Assembly: GCF_900018785.1 (NCBI RefSeq)
Contig: NZ_FCOY01000006.1
Location: forward strand, 496,001-560,000
Direction of reading: 5' to 3'
From: Xanthomonas massiliensis
Lineage (GTDB): Bacteria; Pseudomonadota; Gammaproteobacteria; Xanthomonadales; Xanthomonadaceae
Length of the DNA: 64,000 bases
Positions 1 through 10,951 of the stretch are shown piece after piece (positions within the stretch are counted from its first letter, which is position 1; the number at the start of each line of letters is the position of its first letter). The notes below the pieces were generated by a model that was given only the letters and a program-made list of their open reading frames with translations, made no database searches and had not been told where the DNA came from. The translations under genes were made by a program, and so were the position numbers.

Positions 1-479
1 ACCTGCGCAGCATCGGCGGCTCGGCCCTGACGTCCGACGCAATCGAGGTGCCGGAGGCCGGCGGCGAGGGCATCCCCTCGACCTACGTGCCCGCCCGCAA
101 CACCATCATGCTGTCGCTGGCGCTGGGCTGGGCCGAGGTGCTGGGCGCCAACGACCTGTTCTGCGGGGTCAATGCGGTGGACTATTCCGGCTATCCCGAT
201 TGCCGGCCGGAATTCGTCGCCGCCTTCGAGCGGCTGGCCAACCTGGCCACCAAGGCCGGCGTGCAGGGTGCCGGCCTGCACGTGCATGCCCCGCTGCAGT
301 ACCTGAGCAAGGCCGACATCGCGCGCGAAGGCGTGCGCCTGGGCGTGGACTTCGGGCTCACCGTCTCGTGCTACCGCGCCGATGCGCAGGGCCGCGCCTG
401 CGGCCATTGCGACGCCTGCCGGCTGCGTGCCGACGGCTTCGCCAGCGCCGGCATCGCCGACCCGACGCGCTACGCCTGA
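1..479 (+). CDS. queC: 7-cyano-7-deazaguanine synthase QueC (3' part)
   Basis: The C-terminal part of the ATP-dependent enzyme that converts 7-carboxy-7-deazaguanine to preQ0, the precursor of queuosine in tRNA. The frame is open from the first bases of the window, so the start lies upstream. Family signatures are visible: the substrate-contacting stretch [10 protein letters not shown], then [17 protein letters not shown], and near the end the zinc-binding cysteine cluster (SCY...[10 protein letters not shown], four Cys). The stop is TGA at 477-479. A tRNA-Lys gene follows on the same strand. The identification is secure; only the N-terminal PP-loop is missing because of the window edge. Confidence 0.96.
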   Translation, partial: LRSIGGSALTSDAIEVPEAGGEGIPSTYVPARNTIMLSLALGWAEVLGANDLFCGVNAVDYSGYPDCRPEFVAAFERLANLATKAGVQGAGLHVHAPLQYLSKADIAREGVRLGVDFGLTVSCYRADAQGRACGHCDACRLRADGFASAGIADPTRYA

Positions 480-480
480 T

Positions 481-509
481 TTCGTCCACTTGCCGGGCTG
501 GGGTAGAAT
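481..509 (+). promoter_or_regulatory. possible promoter of tRNA-Lys
   Basis: A TAGAAT hexamer at 504-509 matches the sigma70 -10 box at five of six positions and lies 58 bp before the tRNA. No convincing -35 box is present 17 bp upstream (481-486 is TTCGTC), so this is a weak call based on position and the -10 only. Confidence 0.3.
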
Positions 510-567
510 GCCTGACCCGGCATCAGGCCGGCGGGCATGTCTGCCCCTTCCGCGCCGCCTCGGCACC

Positions 568-643
568 GGGTCGTTAGCTCAGTCGGTAGAGCATCGGACT
601 TTTAATCCGCTGGTCGTCGGTTCGATTCCGACACGACCCACCA
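568..643 (+). tRNA. tRNA-Lys (anticodon TTT), CCA encoded
   Basis: A complete cloverleaf: acceptor GGGTCGT (568-574) pairs with ACGACCC (633-639), followed by discriminator A640 and an encoded CCA (641-643). The D-loop carries AGCTCAGTCGGTAGAGC. The anticodon loop is CTTTTAA with anticodon TTT at 601-603, and the T-loop carries GGTTCGATTCC. The outermost anticodon-stem position (T/C) is mismatched. It reads AAA/AAG lysine codons. It lies between queC and a bidirectional terminator. Confidence 0.97.
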
Positions 644-750
644 TCCAGATCCAGGCACCCGCGTAGTGGCGTGGGGTTCTCCGTGGAACCGGGTGCGCTC
701 CGTCATCCGGACATGCGGGGAGGGAGATGGCCGGTCACCCGCCGCTACGA

Positions 751-776
751 AGAAAGGCGCCTTCCGGCGCCTTTCT
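751..776. terminator. bidirectional hairpin terminator
   Basis: An 11-bp perfect stem (AGAAAGGCGCC, 751-761, with GGCGCCTTTCT, 766-776) closed by a TTCC tetraloop. The A/T-rich ends serve both strands. It sits between tRNA-Lys (+) and the convergent secreted-protein gene (-). The remaining DNA from 644 to 822 holds nothing else recognisable. Confidence 0.8.
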
Positions 777-822
777 CGTGTTTGCGTGCCGCCGGGCTAT
801 CCGGCGATCGGGCCGCCATGTG

Positions 823-1302
823 TCACCAGCGCGGGCCGAACGGGCCGCCGAAGTAGCCGGGGCCGGATTCCTTGCCGACGCTGATGCTGACGCCGATCTG
901 GTGGGCGTTGCCGTCGTCGTCGTAGTAGGTCTTGCAGGAATTCAGGTTCGCCGCCTGCCAGTTGCTGTTGCCGCCGCGCCGCGAGTAGCCCATGCCGGCG
1001 GAGACGGCGCCATGCAGCTGGCCTTGGCAGGCCTCGGCCTGGGCCTGTGCGTTCTGCACGGCCGGCGTCTGCTTGGAGGCAGGGACGCCGCTGGTGTCGC
1101 CGTACCAGGTGCCGGGCGGGTCGCCGGCGTGGCCGGACTCGTTGCGGTAGCGGATCGGCGAGTCCGGCACGCTCAGGTCCAGGCCGCTGCCGTCCGTGGC
1201 GGCACTGTCGCCCGTGGCCTGGGCGGCGGTGGAGACGGTGTCCTGGGCCCAGGCGGGCGCGGCGAGCAACAGGCCGATCAGGGCGAAGTGGACGCGATTC
1301 AT
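823..1302 (-). CDS. secreted protein of unknown function
   Basis: A 159-residue protein. It begins with a clear Sec signal peptide (MNRVHFALIGLLLAAPAWA, cleavage expected before QD). The mature part is polar, Ser/Gly/Asn-rich, with a repeated Asn/Gln/Ala stretch around residues 85-100 and a Gly/Pro/Phe-rich C-terminus; two cysteines (about 95 and 125) could form a disulfide. I do not recognise a domain. The ATG at 1302 was chosen because the signal peptide starts there; longer readings of the frame run antisense into recQ. It lies 121 bp downstream of recQ on the same strand and ends at the bidirectional terminator. Its product is probably periplasmic. Confidence 0.75.
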   Translation of the reverse strand: MNRVHFALIGLLLAAPAWAQDTVSTAAQATGDSAATDGSGLDLSVPDSPIRYRNESGHAGDPPGTWYGDTSGVPASKQTPAVQNAQAQAEACQGQLHGAVSAGMGYSRRGGNSNWQAANLNSCKTYYDDDGNAHQIGVSISVGKESGPGYFGGPFGPRW

Positions 1303-1423
1303 GCTGATCTCCAAGGCATGCCGGCGATGCTCGCCGGATCGGGCCACGTTAGCAACGGACGCTTGAACCGGTGCTGTCGTCGGCGGCGGATTTTCGTTGC
1401 GGAACCGGCACATGCAGCTGCAT

Positions 1424-3226
<1,803 letters not shown>

Positions 3227-3410
3227 CGGCCTAGGATACCGCGCGGGTCAAGCCGCCCGGCTTGCGCGCTGGGTCGCCGCCGGCCGGGGATGTTCCTGCG
3301 CTGCTGTAGGAAGTGGCCGCATGTGCGGTGTCGCGGGTGGGGATCGTCGGGAGCGACGGTCTTTTCGTCGCATCGCCGATTTTCCTCCCCGCCTGTCCAG
3401 GCACCGCCGC

Positions 3411-4163
3411 TCAGCGCCAGCCCGCCAGCCGGGGAAGGGACGAGGCCAGCAGGGCAACGCCGGAAGCGGTCAGCAGGCCCAGGACGATCTGCCTGAAGCG
3501 AGCGTCGCTGATGCCGATGTAAAGGCGCGTGCCGAGGAAGGTCGGCACCAGCATGGCCGGAGCGACGATGGCGAACATGGGCAGCATGTCGCGGGTGACG
3601 ATGCCGGAGCCTGCATAGGTGGCCATGGTCACCAGCAGCATCGACAGGTTGAAGTTCTGGATGATCGAGCGCTGCACGTCGCGCTCGTAGCCGCGCAGGG
3701 TGCACCACAAGGTCGGCAGCGTTCCGGTGAAGCCGCCCAGCCCTCCCATGATGCCGCCGGCCAATCCGACCACGCCATCGGCCGGGGTTCCGCCTGCGGA
3801 GACCCTGGGCAACCGCCTGGACAGGAGCATGGCCGGGCACCAGAGCACCAGCAGGGCTCCGAGGATGAGCTTGAACCAGTTCATGTCCAGCCTGGGCAGC
3901 AGGGCCACCCCGAGGGGAATCCCGAGCAGGCCCCCGAGGACGAACGGCAGCAGCCGCTTGACGTCCCATCCCCGGCGCACGGAGAAGGCCGCGACGATCT
4001 GTCCGGTCAGTGCGCCGAACACGGACAGGGTGGCGGCGAGTTTGGGATCCAGCACCCAGGCCCAGAAGGACATGGCCACAAGGCCGAACGCGAACCCCGA
4101 CAGCCCCTGCACGAAGCCGGCGACGACGGCGCCCAGTGCCACCACGAAGTAGATCGATCCCAC
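3411..4163 (-). CDS. TSUP (TauE/SafE) family membrane permease
   Basis: A 250-residue, very hydrophobic protein with about eight predicted membrane helices in two repeats, typical of the TSUP/DUF81 family. The family-typical glycine-rich ends of the repeats are visible: AGFVQGLSGFAFGL in the first helix and GGIMGGLGGFTGTLPT around 135-150. Characterised members export or import organosulfonates, sulfite or related anions. Nothing here identifies the substrate, since the neighbours recQ and dps are unrelated. It starts with ATG at 4163; the 169 bp between this start and the dps stop contains a possible terminator hairpin of dps. Confidence 0.85.
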   Translation of the reverse strand: MGSIYFVVALGAVVAGFVQGLSGFAFGLVAMSFWAWVLDPKLAATLSVFGALTGQIVAAFSVRRGWDVKRLLPFVLGGLLGIPLGVALLPRLDMNWFKLILGALLVLWCPAMLLSRRLPRVSAGGTPADGVVGLAGGIMGGLGGFTGTLPTLWCTLRGYERDVQRSIIQNFNLSMLLVTMATYAGSGIVTRDMLPMFAIVAPAMLVPTFLGTRLYIGISDARFRQIVLGLLTASGVALLASSLPRLAGWR

Positions 4164-4250
4164 TTTCCCTCCGGCAGATGCCCGCTGCCTGCCGAGTACA
4201 GGCTTTTGCCATTATGGAGACCGGATACCAGCCCCGGGGAATGGGGAAGC

Positions 4251-4286
4251 GTCGTCCCCCCGGCCGATGCGGGAGAGGGGACGACG
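4251..4286 (-). terminator. possible dps terminator hairpin
   Basis: An inverted repeat, CGTCGTCCCC (4251-4260) with GGGGACGACG (4277-4286), 10 bp with a 16-nt loop, starts 46 bp past the dps stop. There is no T-run, so intrinsic termination is uncertain. Confidence 0.35.
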
Positions 4287-4332
4287 TGTGCCTTGTCCCG
4301 GCAAAGCCGCAGGCGCGAAGCCCGAAGGGGCT

Positions 4333-4878
4333 CTACTGCAGCAGCGAGCGCAGCATCCAGGCGTACTTCTCGTGGGTCTGCAGGCGCTGGGTCATCAGGT
4401 CCTCGGTGGGGGCGTCGTCGGCCTCGTCGGCGGTGTCGAGCACCGCGCGCGCGGTGCGGCACACCGCTTCGTTGCCGGCGACCAGCTGGCGTACCATCTC
4501 GCGCCAGTCGGCGCTGTCGGTCAGGCCGGGTTCCTCGGGGATCGAGGTCAGCTTGATGAACTCCTGGTACGAGCCGGGCGCGTTGAAGCCGAGGGCGCGG
4601 ATGCGCTCGGCGACGTCGTCCAGCGCGCCCCACTGCTCGGTGTACTGTTCCTCGAACATGGTGTGCAGCGAGTTGAACATCGAGCCGGTCACGTTCCAGT
4701 GGAAGTTGTGGGTTTTCAGGTACAGCGTGAACGCGTCGGCCAGGTAGCGCGACAAACCGTCGGCGATCTTCTTGCGATCGCCGGTCCTGATCCCGATATC
4801 GATGTTCGGCGCGGAAGGCGCGGCGGCCGCCAGCGCCTTGGCGGAGGTTTTCTTGCCGGGGTTCTTGAGCTTGGCCAT
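4333..4878 (-). CDS. dps: Dps-family DNA-binding ferritin-like protein
   Basis: A 181-residue protein of the starvation-inducible Dps family, which forms dodecamers that oxidise and store iron, consume peroxide and coat DNA. The ferroxidase signature is present: THNFHWNVTG (56-65), then SLHTMFEEQY (70-79) and DDVAERIRALG (87-97), carrying the conserved H60, H72, D88 and E91. The Lys-rich N-terminus (residues 1-17) would supply DNA contacts. The ATG at 4878 was chosen; the upstream in-frame extension of more than 1300 codons is antisense to hrpA. Divergent from hrpA. The 87 bp between contain an interrupted palindrome that could be an OxyR-type site, which would fit peroxide control known for dps elsewhere. 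Confidence 0.95.
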   Translation of the reverse strand: MAKLKNPGKKTSAKALAAAAPSAPNIDIGIRTGDRKKIADGLSRYLADAFTLYLKTHNFHWNVTGSMFNSLHTMFEEQYTEQWGALDDVAERIRALGFNAPGSYQEFIKLTSIPEEPGLTDSADWREMVRQLVAGNEAVCRTARAVLDTADEADDAPTEDLMTQRLQTHEKYAWMLRSLLQ

Positions 4879-4960
4879 GGCGTTGCCTCTGGAGCGGATG
4901 GGTGGAATCCACCATAGACGGCAGCGAACGATTTTGGAAATTCGATCTTTACGGCAAAAC

Positions 4961-4977
4961 GATTGATGGGATCTATC
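4961..4977. promoter_or_regulatory. interrupted palindrome between dps and hrpA
   Basis: GATTGAT (4961-4967) and ATCTATC (4971-4977) form an inverted repeat with one mismatch around GGG. Read from the dps strand it is an ATAG-N7-CAAT pattern, resembling a single OxyR/LysR-type half unit. It lies 83 bp upstream of the dps start and overlaps the chosen hrpA start codon. Binding by OxyR is inference only. Confidence 0.3.
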
Positions 4978-7900
4978 GAAGCAAGCCTTCTGGCCCGATT
5001 GCGGGATGCCCGGACCTCCATCGACGGCGCGATGAGCCGCGATCGCGGCCGCCTGCTCGGCCTGTGGTCGCGCTGGCATGCGCGGCCGGGCGATGCCGGC
5101 CTGCGCGAACGCTTCGAGCAGGCCCTGGCCGCCTCGCATGCCCGGCGCGAGGCGCGCGCGCGCAGCGTGCCCGCGGTCACCCTGGACGAGGCGCTGCCGA
5201 TCGCGCGCGAGGGCGAACGCATCGCCGCGCTGATCCGCGAGCACCAGGTGGTGGTGATCGCCGGCGAGACCGGCTCGGGCAAGACCACGCAGCTGCCCAA
5301 GCTGTGCCTGGCCGCCGGGCGCGGTACGGCGGGGATGATCGGCTGTACCCAGCCGCGGCGCATCGCCGCGCGCGCGGTGGCCGCGCGGGTGGCCGAGGAA
5401 CTGCATTCGCCGCTGGGCGAAGCGGTGGGCTACCAGGTGCGTTTTACCGACAAGGTGGGCGAGGACAGCCGCATCAAGTTCATGACCGACGGCATCCTGC
5501 TGGCCGAGATCGCCTCGGACAAATGGCTGTCGGCCTACGACACGCTCATCATCGACGAGGCGCACGAGCGCAGCCTCAACATCGACTTCCTGCTCGGCTA
5601 TCTCAAGCGGCTGCTGGAAAGGCGTCCTGACCTGAAACTGATCGTCACCTCGGCGACGATCGACACCGCGCGTTTCGCCCGCCACTTCGGCGATGCCCCG
5701 GTGGTCGGCGTGGAAGGGCGTACCTGGCCGGTGGAGGTGCGCTACCGGCCGCTGGAAGGCGACACCGACGCCGAGGGCGAGACGCGCGAGGGCGAGCGCA
5801 CGGTCAACGACGCCATCGTCGCGGCGGTGGACGAGATCACCCGCGAGGACGGGCGTGGCGACGTGCTGGTGTTCCTGCCCGGCGAGCGCGAGATCCGCGA
5901 TGCCCACCTGGCACTGGAGCGGCGCAAGTACCGCGCCACCGAGGTGCTGCCGCTGTACGCGCGGCTGTCGGCGAAGGAGCAGGACCGGGTGTTCAACCCC
6001 GGCCCGCAGCGGCGCATCGTGCTGGCCACCAACGTCGCCGAGACCTCGCTGACGGTGCCGCGCATCCGCTACGTGGTCGATCCCGGCTACGCCCGGGTCA
6101 AGCGCTACAGCCCGCGCCAGAAACTCGACCGGCTGCACATCGAGCCGATCAGCCAGGCCAGCGCCAACCAGCGCACCGGCCGCTGCGGGCGCATCGCCGA
6201 GGGCGTGTGCTACCGGCTGTACGCCGAGGCCGATTTCCAGGCGCGCCCGGCGTTCACCGACCCGGAGATCCGCCGCGCCTCGCTGGCCGGGGTGATCCTG
6301 CGCATGCTGCAGCTCGGGCTGGGGCGGATCGAGGACTTCCCGTTCCTGGAACCGCCGGACGAACGCGCGGTGGCCGATGGCTGGCAGCAGCTGGTGGAGC
6401 TGGGCGCGGTCGGCGAGCCGGACCGCCACGGCCTGCGCAAGCTCACCGAGACCGGCCGGCAGATGGCGCGCCTGCCGGTGGACGTGAAGCTGGCGCGGAT
6501 GCTGGTGGCGGCGCAGCAGCACGGCTGCCTGCGGCCGATGCTGGTGATCGCCGCGTTCCTGGGCATCCAGGACCCGCGCGAGCGCCCGCCGGAAGCGCGC
6601 GAGGCCGCCGACAACGCCCATGCCAGGTTCGCCGACGCACGCTCGGAATTCGTCGGCATCCTGCGCTTGTGGGAAGGCTACCGCCAGGCGCACGAGGACC
6701 TGACCCAGTCGAAGCTGCGTGACTGGTGCCAGAAGAACTTCCTCGGCTTCCTGCGCATGCGCGAGTGGCGCGAGCTGCACCGCCAGCTGCGCGTGCTGTG
6801 CGAGGAACAGGGCTGGCAGGAGGAGGCGCCGGCGACATCGCTGGAGCCGTTGCTGGATGGCGCACCGTCGCCGCCGGCCGGCGGTGAGGCCAAGGCGCGG
6901 CTGACCCGTGGCCAGCTGCACCGCGCCGCGCGGCTGGCGCGCGAGGCGAAGGGAAAGCCGGGTGCGCCTGCGCCCGGCACTGGCGACGCGACCGTCGGTG
7001 GTCCGGTGGCCACTGGCGGTGGTCGAACCGCCGAGGTTGCCGTTCGCGAAGGCGGAGCCGATTCCGAGCAATCCCCGCGCATCGGCGAGCGCGTGCGCGC
7101 CGCCGCCTACCAGGCGCTGCATCGCGCGCTGATCGCCGGCCTGCCCACCCAGCTCGGCCATCGCACCGACAAGGGCGATTTCCAGGCCCCGCGCCAGCGC
7201 CGCTTCCTGCCGTTCCCCGGTTCGGCCCTGGCCAAGAAGCCGCCGCCGTGGGTGCTGGCCGCCACGCTGCTGGACACGCAGAAGGTCTGGGGCCTGACCC
7301 TGGCGGCGATCGAGCCGGACTGGGCCATCGCCGAGTTGCCGCACCTGCTGGCGCGCAAGCATTTCGACCCGCACTGGTCGCGCGCGCAGGGGCAGGTGGT
7401 CGCCTCCGAGCAGATCAGCCTGTTCGGGCTGGTGCTGGCGCCGAAGAAGCCGGTGCGCTACGGCACCATCGACTCGGCCGGCGCGCACGACCTGTTCGTG
7501 CGCCAGGCGCTGGTCACCGGCGAGATCGACACCCGCGCCGGTTTCCTCGCCGACAACCTCAAGGTGCTCGAGCGCGCGCGCGAGGAGGAGGCCAAGCTGC
7601 GCCGCGCCGGCATCGTCGCCGACGAGGACTGGCAGGCGCGCTGGTACCTGGACCGGGTGCCGGCGCAGATCCATTCCGCCGCCCAGCTTGATGCCTGGTG
7701 GAAGACCCTGCCCGAGGAGCAGCGGCGCACGCTGCGCTGGTCGCAGGCCGACCTGCTGCCGGGCGAGGGCAGCGAGGCCGACCGCTATCCCAAGTACCTG
7801 GCGCTGGGCGATGCGCGGTTGGCGCTGCACTACCGCTTCGAGCCGGGCGCGGCCGACGACGGCGTGACCCTGGAGGTGCCGCTGCACCTGCTCGGCGCGC

Positions 7901-9144
7901 TGGATGCGGCGCGGCTGTCGTGGCTGGCGCCGGGCTTCGTCGCCGAGAAGGCGTCCGAGCTGATCCGCAGCCTGCCCAAGGCGCAGCGGCGCAACTACGT
8001 GCCGGCACCGGACTTCGGCCGCGCGTTCTTCGAGGCGTTCCCGCAGCCGAGCGCCGACGACATCCGCGGCGAACTGGCGCGGTTCCTCTCGCGCGCCACC
8101 GGCGCGCCGGTGGCCGCCACCGACTTCGACGAGGCCGCGCTGGAGCCGCACCTGCGCATGAACCTGCGCCTGCGCGACGCGCAGGGCCAGGTGCTGGCCG
8201 AATCGCGCGACCTCGACGCGCTGCGTGCGCGCTTCGGCGAGCGTGCCGGGCAGGCGTTCGCGGTGCGCGCCGGGCGCGAGCTGGCGGCCGAGGGATTGCG
8301 CGACTTCCCCGCCGCGGCCATCCCCGAACAGGTGCCCGGCGAGGCCGGCGTGCCGGCGTATCCGGCGCTGGTGGATACCGCGTCCGAAAACGGGGGCGAT
8401 GCCGCCGCGCTGCGCATCTTCGCCGACCGTACCGAGGCGGCCGAGGCGCATCCGCGCGGCGTGCGCCGCCTGCTGGAGATCGCGCTGGCCGACCGCATCA
8501 AGCAGGCGCGCAAGCAGCTGCCGGTGTCGCCCAAGACCGGGCTGCTGTACGCGGCGATCGAGTCGCAGGAGCGGTTGCGTGGCGACCTGGTCGATGCCGC
8601 GCTCAACGCGGTGCTGGCCGAGGGCCTGGGCGGCATCCGCGAGCGCGCCGCGTTCGAGCAGCGCCGCGAGGCCGCCGGCAAGGCCCTGTTCGGCGAGGCG
8701 ATGGCGCGGCTGCAGCTGGCCGAGAAGATCATGGCCGGCGTGGCCGAGGTGAAGCCGGCGCTGGACGCCCCGCTGATGGGCTGGGCGCGCGGCAACCTCG
8801 ACGACATGCAGGCGCAGCTGGCGGCGCTGGTGCATCCGGGCTTCCTGCGCGAGACCCCGGCCGAGGCGCTGTCGCAGTTCCCGCGCTACCTCAAGGCGAT
8901 GGTGCTGCGCGCCGAACGCGCCAAGCGCGACCCGACCCGCGACCAGCAGCGCATGCTCGAGCTCAAGCCGTTCGCCGACGCGCTGGCCGACGCCGCCGTC
9001 GACGGCCGGCTGGCGCGCCCGGGCTGGCAGGCGCTGCGCTGGGAGCTGGAGGAGCTGCGCGTGTCGCTGTTCGCCCAGGAACTGGGCGCGCGCGGCGGGG
9101 TGTCGCCGAAGAAGCTGGCGCAGCGGCTGGCGGCGCTGGACTGA
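4966..9144 (+). CDS. hrpA: ATP-dependent RNA helicase HrpA
   Basis: A 1392-residue DEAH-box RNA helicase; in Escherichia coli HrpA rescues stalled ribosomes. Walker A GETGSGKTTQ is at about 101-110, with DEAHER at about 196 and motif III SAT following. Motif VI QRTGRCGRIAEGVCYRLY, the HA2 and OB-fold domains, and the long HrpA-specific C-terminal region (with a conserved FPGSALAKKPPPWV stretch) follow. A 60-70-residue Gly/Ala/Pro-rich insert (about 630-710) separates the HA2/OB part from the C-terminal domain. The ATG at 4966 keeps the N-terminal helix that precedes SRDRGRLL in homologues, but it has no visible ribosome binding site and lies inside a palindrome; the ATG at 5032 is an alternative. 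It converges with the ClC gene, with 6 bp between stops. Confidence 0.96.
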   Translation: MGSIEASLLARLRDARTSIDGAMSRDRGRLLGLWSRWHARPGDAGLRERFEQALAASHARREARARSVPAVTLDEALPIAREGERIAALIREHQVVVIAGETGSGKTTQLPKLCLAAGRGTAGMIGCTQPRRIAARAVAARVAEELHSPLGEAVGYQVRFTDKVGEDSRIKFMTDGILLAEIASDKWLSAYDTLIIDEAHERSLNIDFLLGYLKRLLERRPDLKLIVTSATIDTARFARHFGDAPVVGVEGRTWPVEVRYRPLEGDTDAEGETREGERTVNDAIVAAVDEITREDGRGDVLVFLPGEREIRDAHLALERRKYRATEVLPLYARLSAKEQDRVFNPGPQRRIVLATNVAETSLTVPRIRYVVDPGYARVKRYSPRQKLDRLHIEPISQASANQRTGRCGRIAEGVCYRLYAEADFQARPAFTDPEIRRASLAGVILRMLQLGLGRIEDFPFLEPPDERAVADGWQQLVELGAVGEPDRHGLRKLTETGRQMARLPVDVKLARMLVAAQQHGCLRPMLVIAAFLGIQDPRERPPEAREAADNAHARFADARSEFVGILRLWEGYRQAHEDLTQSKLRDWCQKNFLGFLRMREWRELHRQLRVLCEEQGWQEEAPATSLEPLLDGAPSPPAGGEAKARLTRGQLHRAARLAREAKGKPGAPAPGTGDATVGGPVATGGGRTAEVAVREGGADSEQSPRIGERVRAAAYQALHRALIAGLPTQLGHRTDKGDFQAPRQRRFLPFPGSALAKKPPPWVLAATLLDTQKVWGLTLAAIEPDWAIAELPHLLARKHFDPHWSRAQGQVVASEQISLFGLVLAPKKPVRYGTIDSAGAHDLFVRQALVTGEIDTRAGFLADNLKVLERAREEEAKLRRAGIVADEDWQARWYLDRVPAQIHSAAQLDAWWKTLPEEQRRTLRWSQADLLPGEGSEADRYPKYLALGDARLALHYRFEPGAADDGVTLEVPLHLLGALDAARLSWLAPGFVAEKASELIRSLPKAQRRNYVPAPDFGRAFFEAFPQPSADDIRGELARFLSRATGAPVAATDFDEAALEPHLRMNLRLRDAQGQVLAESRDLDALRARFGERAGQAFAVRAGRELAAEGLRDFPAAAIPEQVPGEAGVPAYPALVDTASENGGDAAALRIFADRTEAAEAHPRGVRRLLEIALADRIKQARKQLPVSPKTGLLYAAIESQERLRGDLVDAALNAVLAEGLGGIRERAAFEQRREAAGKALFGEAMARLQLAEKIMAGVAEVKPALDAPLMGWARGNLDDMQAQLAALVHPGFLRETPAEALSQFPRYLKAMVLRAERAKRDPTRDQQRMLELKPFADALADAAVDGRLARPGWQALRWELEELRVSLFAQELGARGGVSPKKLAQRLAALD

Positions 9145-9150
9145 GGCGGT

Positions 9151-10941
9151 TCAGCGCGCCGCGCTGTCCTCGCCGTCCGCCTCGTCCACGCGCTCGCCCA
9201 TCATCTCGCGCTGGCGCTTGTCCAGTTCCTCGGCGTAGCGCTTGCGCACGAACGCTTCCGAGAGCACGCCCAGCACCCGGTGGCCGGCATCGACCACCGC
9301 CATCTCGTCGCTCTGGGTCGCGTCGAAGCGGCGCAGCACCTCGAGCACGTCCATGTCCGCGGCCAGCACCTGGTCGCGGTTGCCGGCGAATTCGCCGACG
9401 ACCGCGCCGGGCGCGACGTCGGGCGCGTACAGCCGCGCCACCGGCACGATGCCGGCATAGCGGCCCTGCGCGTCGAGCAGCACCACGCGCGTGGACGAGC
9501 CCAGCGGGAAGCGCTGGCGGAACTGCTCGGCCGTGGCGGCGGCGGGCAGGGTGCCGGCGTCGCGGCGCATCATCCGCCCGGCGCTCAGGCTGCGTACCCA
9601 GCCGACGTCGCGCGGGCTGGTGATGGTGCCGCCGCGCAGGTGCATGCGCCAGGTGGAGAACGAGTAGCCGAACAGCTGGCGCGTGGTGGTGCCCGAGACC
9701 AGCACCGCGGCCATCACCGCGCTGGACAGCACGAAGTCGTGGGTGCCTTCCAGCACCAGCATGGCCATGGTCATCGGCGCGCCGACGATGGAGGCGGCCA
9801 GCGCCGCCATGCCCGCCAGCGCGGCGGCGGTGACGTCGATCACCTGCGCGCCGGCGGCCAGGTTGATCAGCCCGGCGCACAGGGCGCCGACCAGCGTGCC
9901 CATGAACAGCGAGGCGAAGAACAGCCCGCCGCGGAAGCCGAAGCCCAGCGAGATGCCCGAGGCCAGGCACTTCAGCAGCAATAGCAGGGCGATCCACGCC
10001 AGCGGCAGGTGGGTGGTCAGGTCCACGTGCAGGGCGCCATGGCCGGCGGAGAGCACTTGCGGGGTGATCATCGCCAGCGGGATCAGCAGCACCCCGCCGG
10101 CGGCCGGCCTGGCCCAGGGCGGCAACCGCGTGCGCTGGGCCAGCTGCTCGATGCCGGTGATCAGGCGCATGATGCCGATGCCCACCAGCGCGCTGGCCAG
10201 CCCGACCACGGCGAACAGCACGTAGTCGCGCGCGCCCAGGTCGAAGGCGGTGGCGGCCGGCAGCAGGTAGGGCGGCGCACCGAGCGCCTGGGCGATGAAG
10301 GCCCCGGCCAGGGCGGCCATCGCCACCGGGGCCAGTGCCGCCGGCGCGTAGGCGCCGATCACGATCTCGAAGGCGTAGAACGCGCCCGCCAGCGGGGCGC
10401 CGAAGGCGGCGGCGATCGCGCCGGCGGCCCCGGCGCCGACCAGGGTGCGGGTGTCGGCACGGCGCAGGCGCAGCGCCTGCGCCAGCTGCGAGCCGCTGCC
10501 GGCGCCCATCTGGGTATAGGACGCCTCCAGACCGGCCGACGCGCCGAAACCGTTGGAGCACAGCGTCTGCACCATCACCACCAGGTTGTCGCGCATCGAC
10601 ATGCGCCCGCCGTGCAGGGCGTTGGCTTCCACCGCATCGACCAGGTGGCGGTTGCCCCGCCCGGCGTACCAGGTGACCAGCCCGACCAGCAGGCCGCCCA
10701 GCGGCACCACCAGCAGCGCCGGCAGGCCCAGGTGCGCGACCGAGCTCAGGCGCACGTCGCCCTGCAGGCCGAACAGGCGCGCCTGCAGGGCATGGGCCAG
10801 GCCGCTCTGCAGCACCGCCAGCAGGCCGGCCGCCAGGCCGACCGGCACGCCCAGCACGATCAGCCAGCCGTCGGCGCCACGTAGGCGGCGACGGACGGCG
10901 CCGAGCCATCCGCCCGCCAGGCCGGCCGGCACGTGGGGCAC
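9151..10941 (-). CDS. ClC-type chloride channel/antiporter with CBS domains
   Basis: A 596-residue inner-membrane protein with 10 or more hydrophobic segments and the ClC selectivity-filter signatures: GASAGLEASYTQMGAG (about 133-148; the Glu corresponds to the gating glutamate) and GFRGGLFFASLFMG in the second half. A cytosolic tail with two CBS-like motifs (about 465-580, including DEMAVVDAGHRVLGVL) ends the protein. Family members move chloride, often in exchange for protons, as in acid resistance. It starts with GTG at 10941, 10 bp after the secreted-protein gene upstream on the same strand, so the two are probably co-transcribed. Confidence 0.9.
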   Translation of the reverse strand: MPHVPAGLAGGWLGAVRRRLRGADGWLIVLGVPVGLAAGLLAVLQSGLAHALQARLFGLQGDVRLSSVAHLGLPALLVVPLGGLLVGLVTWYAGRGNRHLVDAVEANALHGGRMSMRDNLVVMVQTLCSNGFGASAGLEASYTQMGAGSGSQLAQALRLRRADTRTLVGAGAAGAIAAAFGAPLAGAFYAFEIVIGAYAPAALAPVAMAALAGAFIAQALGAPPYLLPAATAFDLGARDYVLFAVVGLASALVGIGIMRLITGIEQLAQRTRLPPWARPAAGGVLLIPLAMITPQVLSAGHGALHVDLTTHLPLAWIALLLLLKCLASGISLGFGFRGGLFFASLFMGTLVGALCAGLINLAAGAQVIDVTAAALAGMAALAASIVGAPMTMAMLVLEGTHDFVLSSAVMAAVLVSGTTTRQLFGYSFSTWRMHLRGGTITSPRDVGWVRSLSAGRMMRRDAGTLPAAATAEQFRQRFPLGSSTRVVLLDAQGRYAGIVPVARLYAPDVAPGAVVGEFAGNRDQVLAADMDVLEVLRRFDATQSDEMAVVDAGHRVLGVLSEAFVRKRYAEELDKRQREMMGERVDEADGEDSAAR

Positions 10942-10951
10942 GGGCGCGCGC

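Noticed and set aside
4333-8835. 1500-codon open frame antisense to hrpA and in frame with dps
   Set aside because: Arises from the strong GC third-position bias of hrpA; the translation is low-complexity His/Arg/Ala/Gln-rich and only the last 181 codons are the real Dps.
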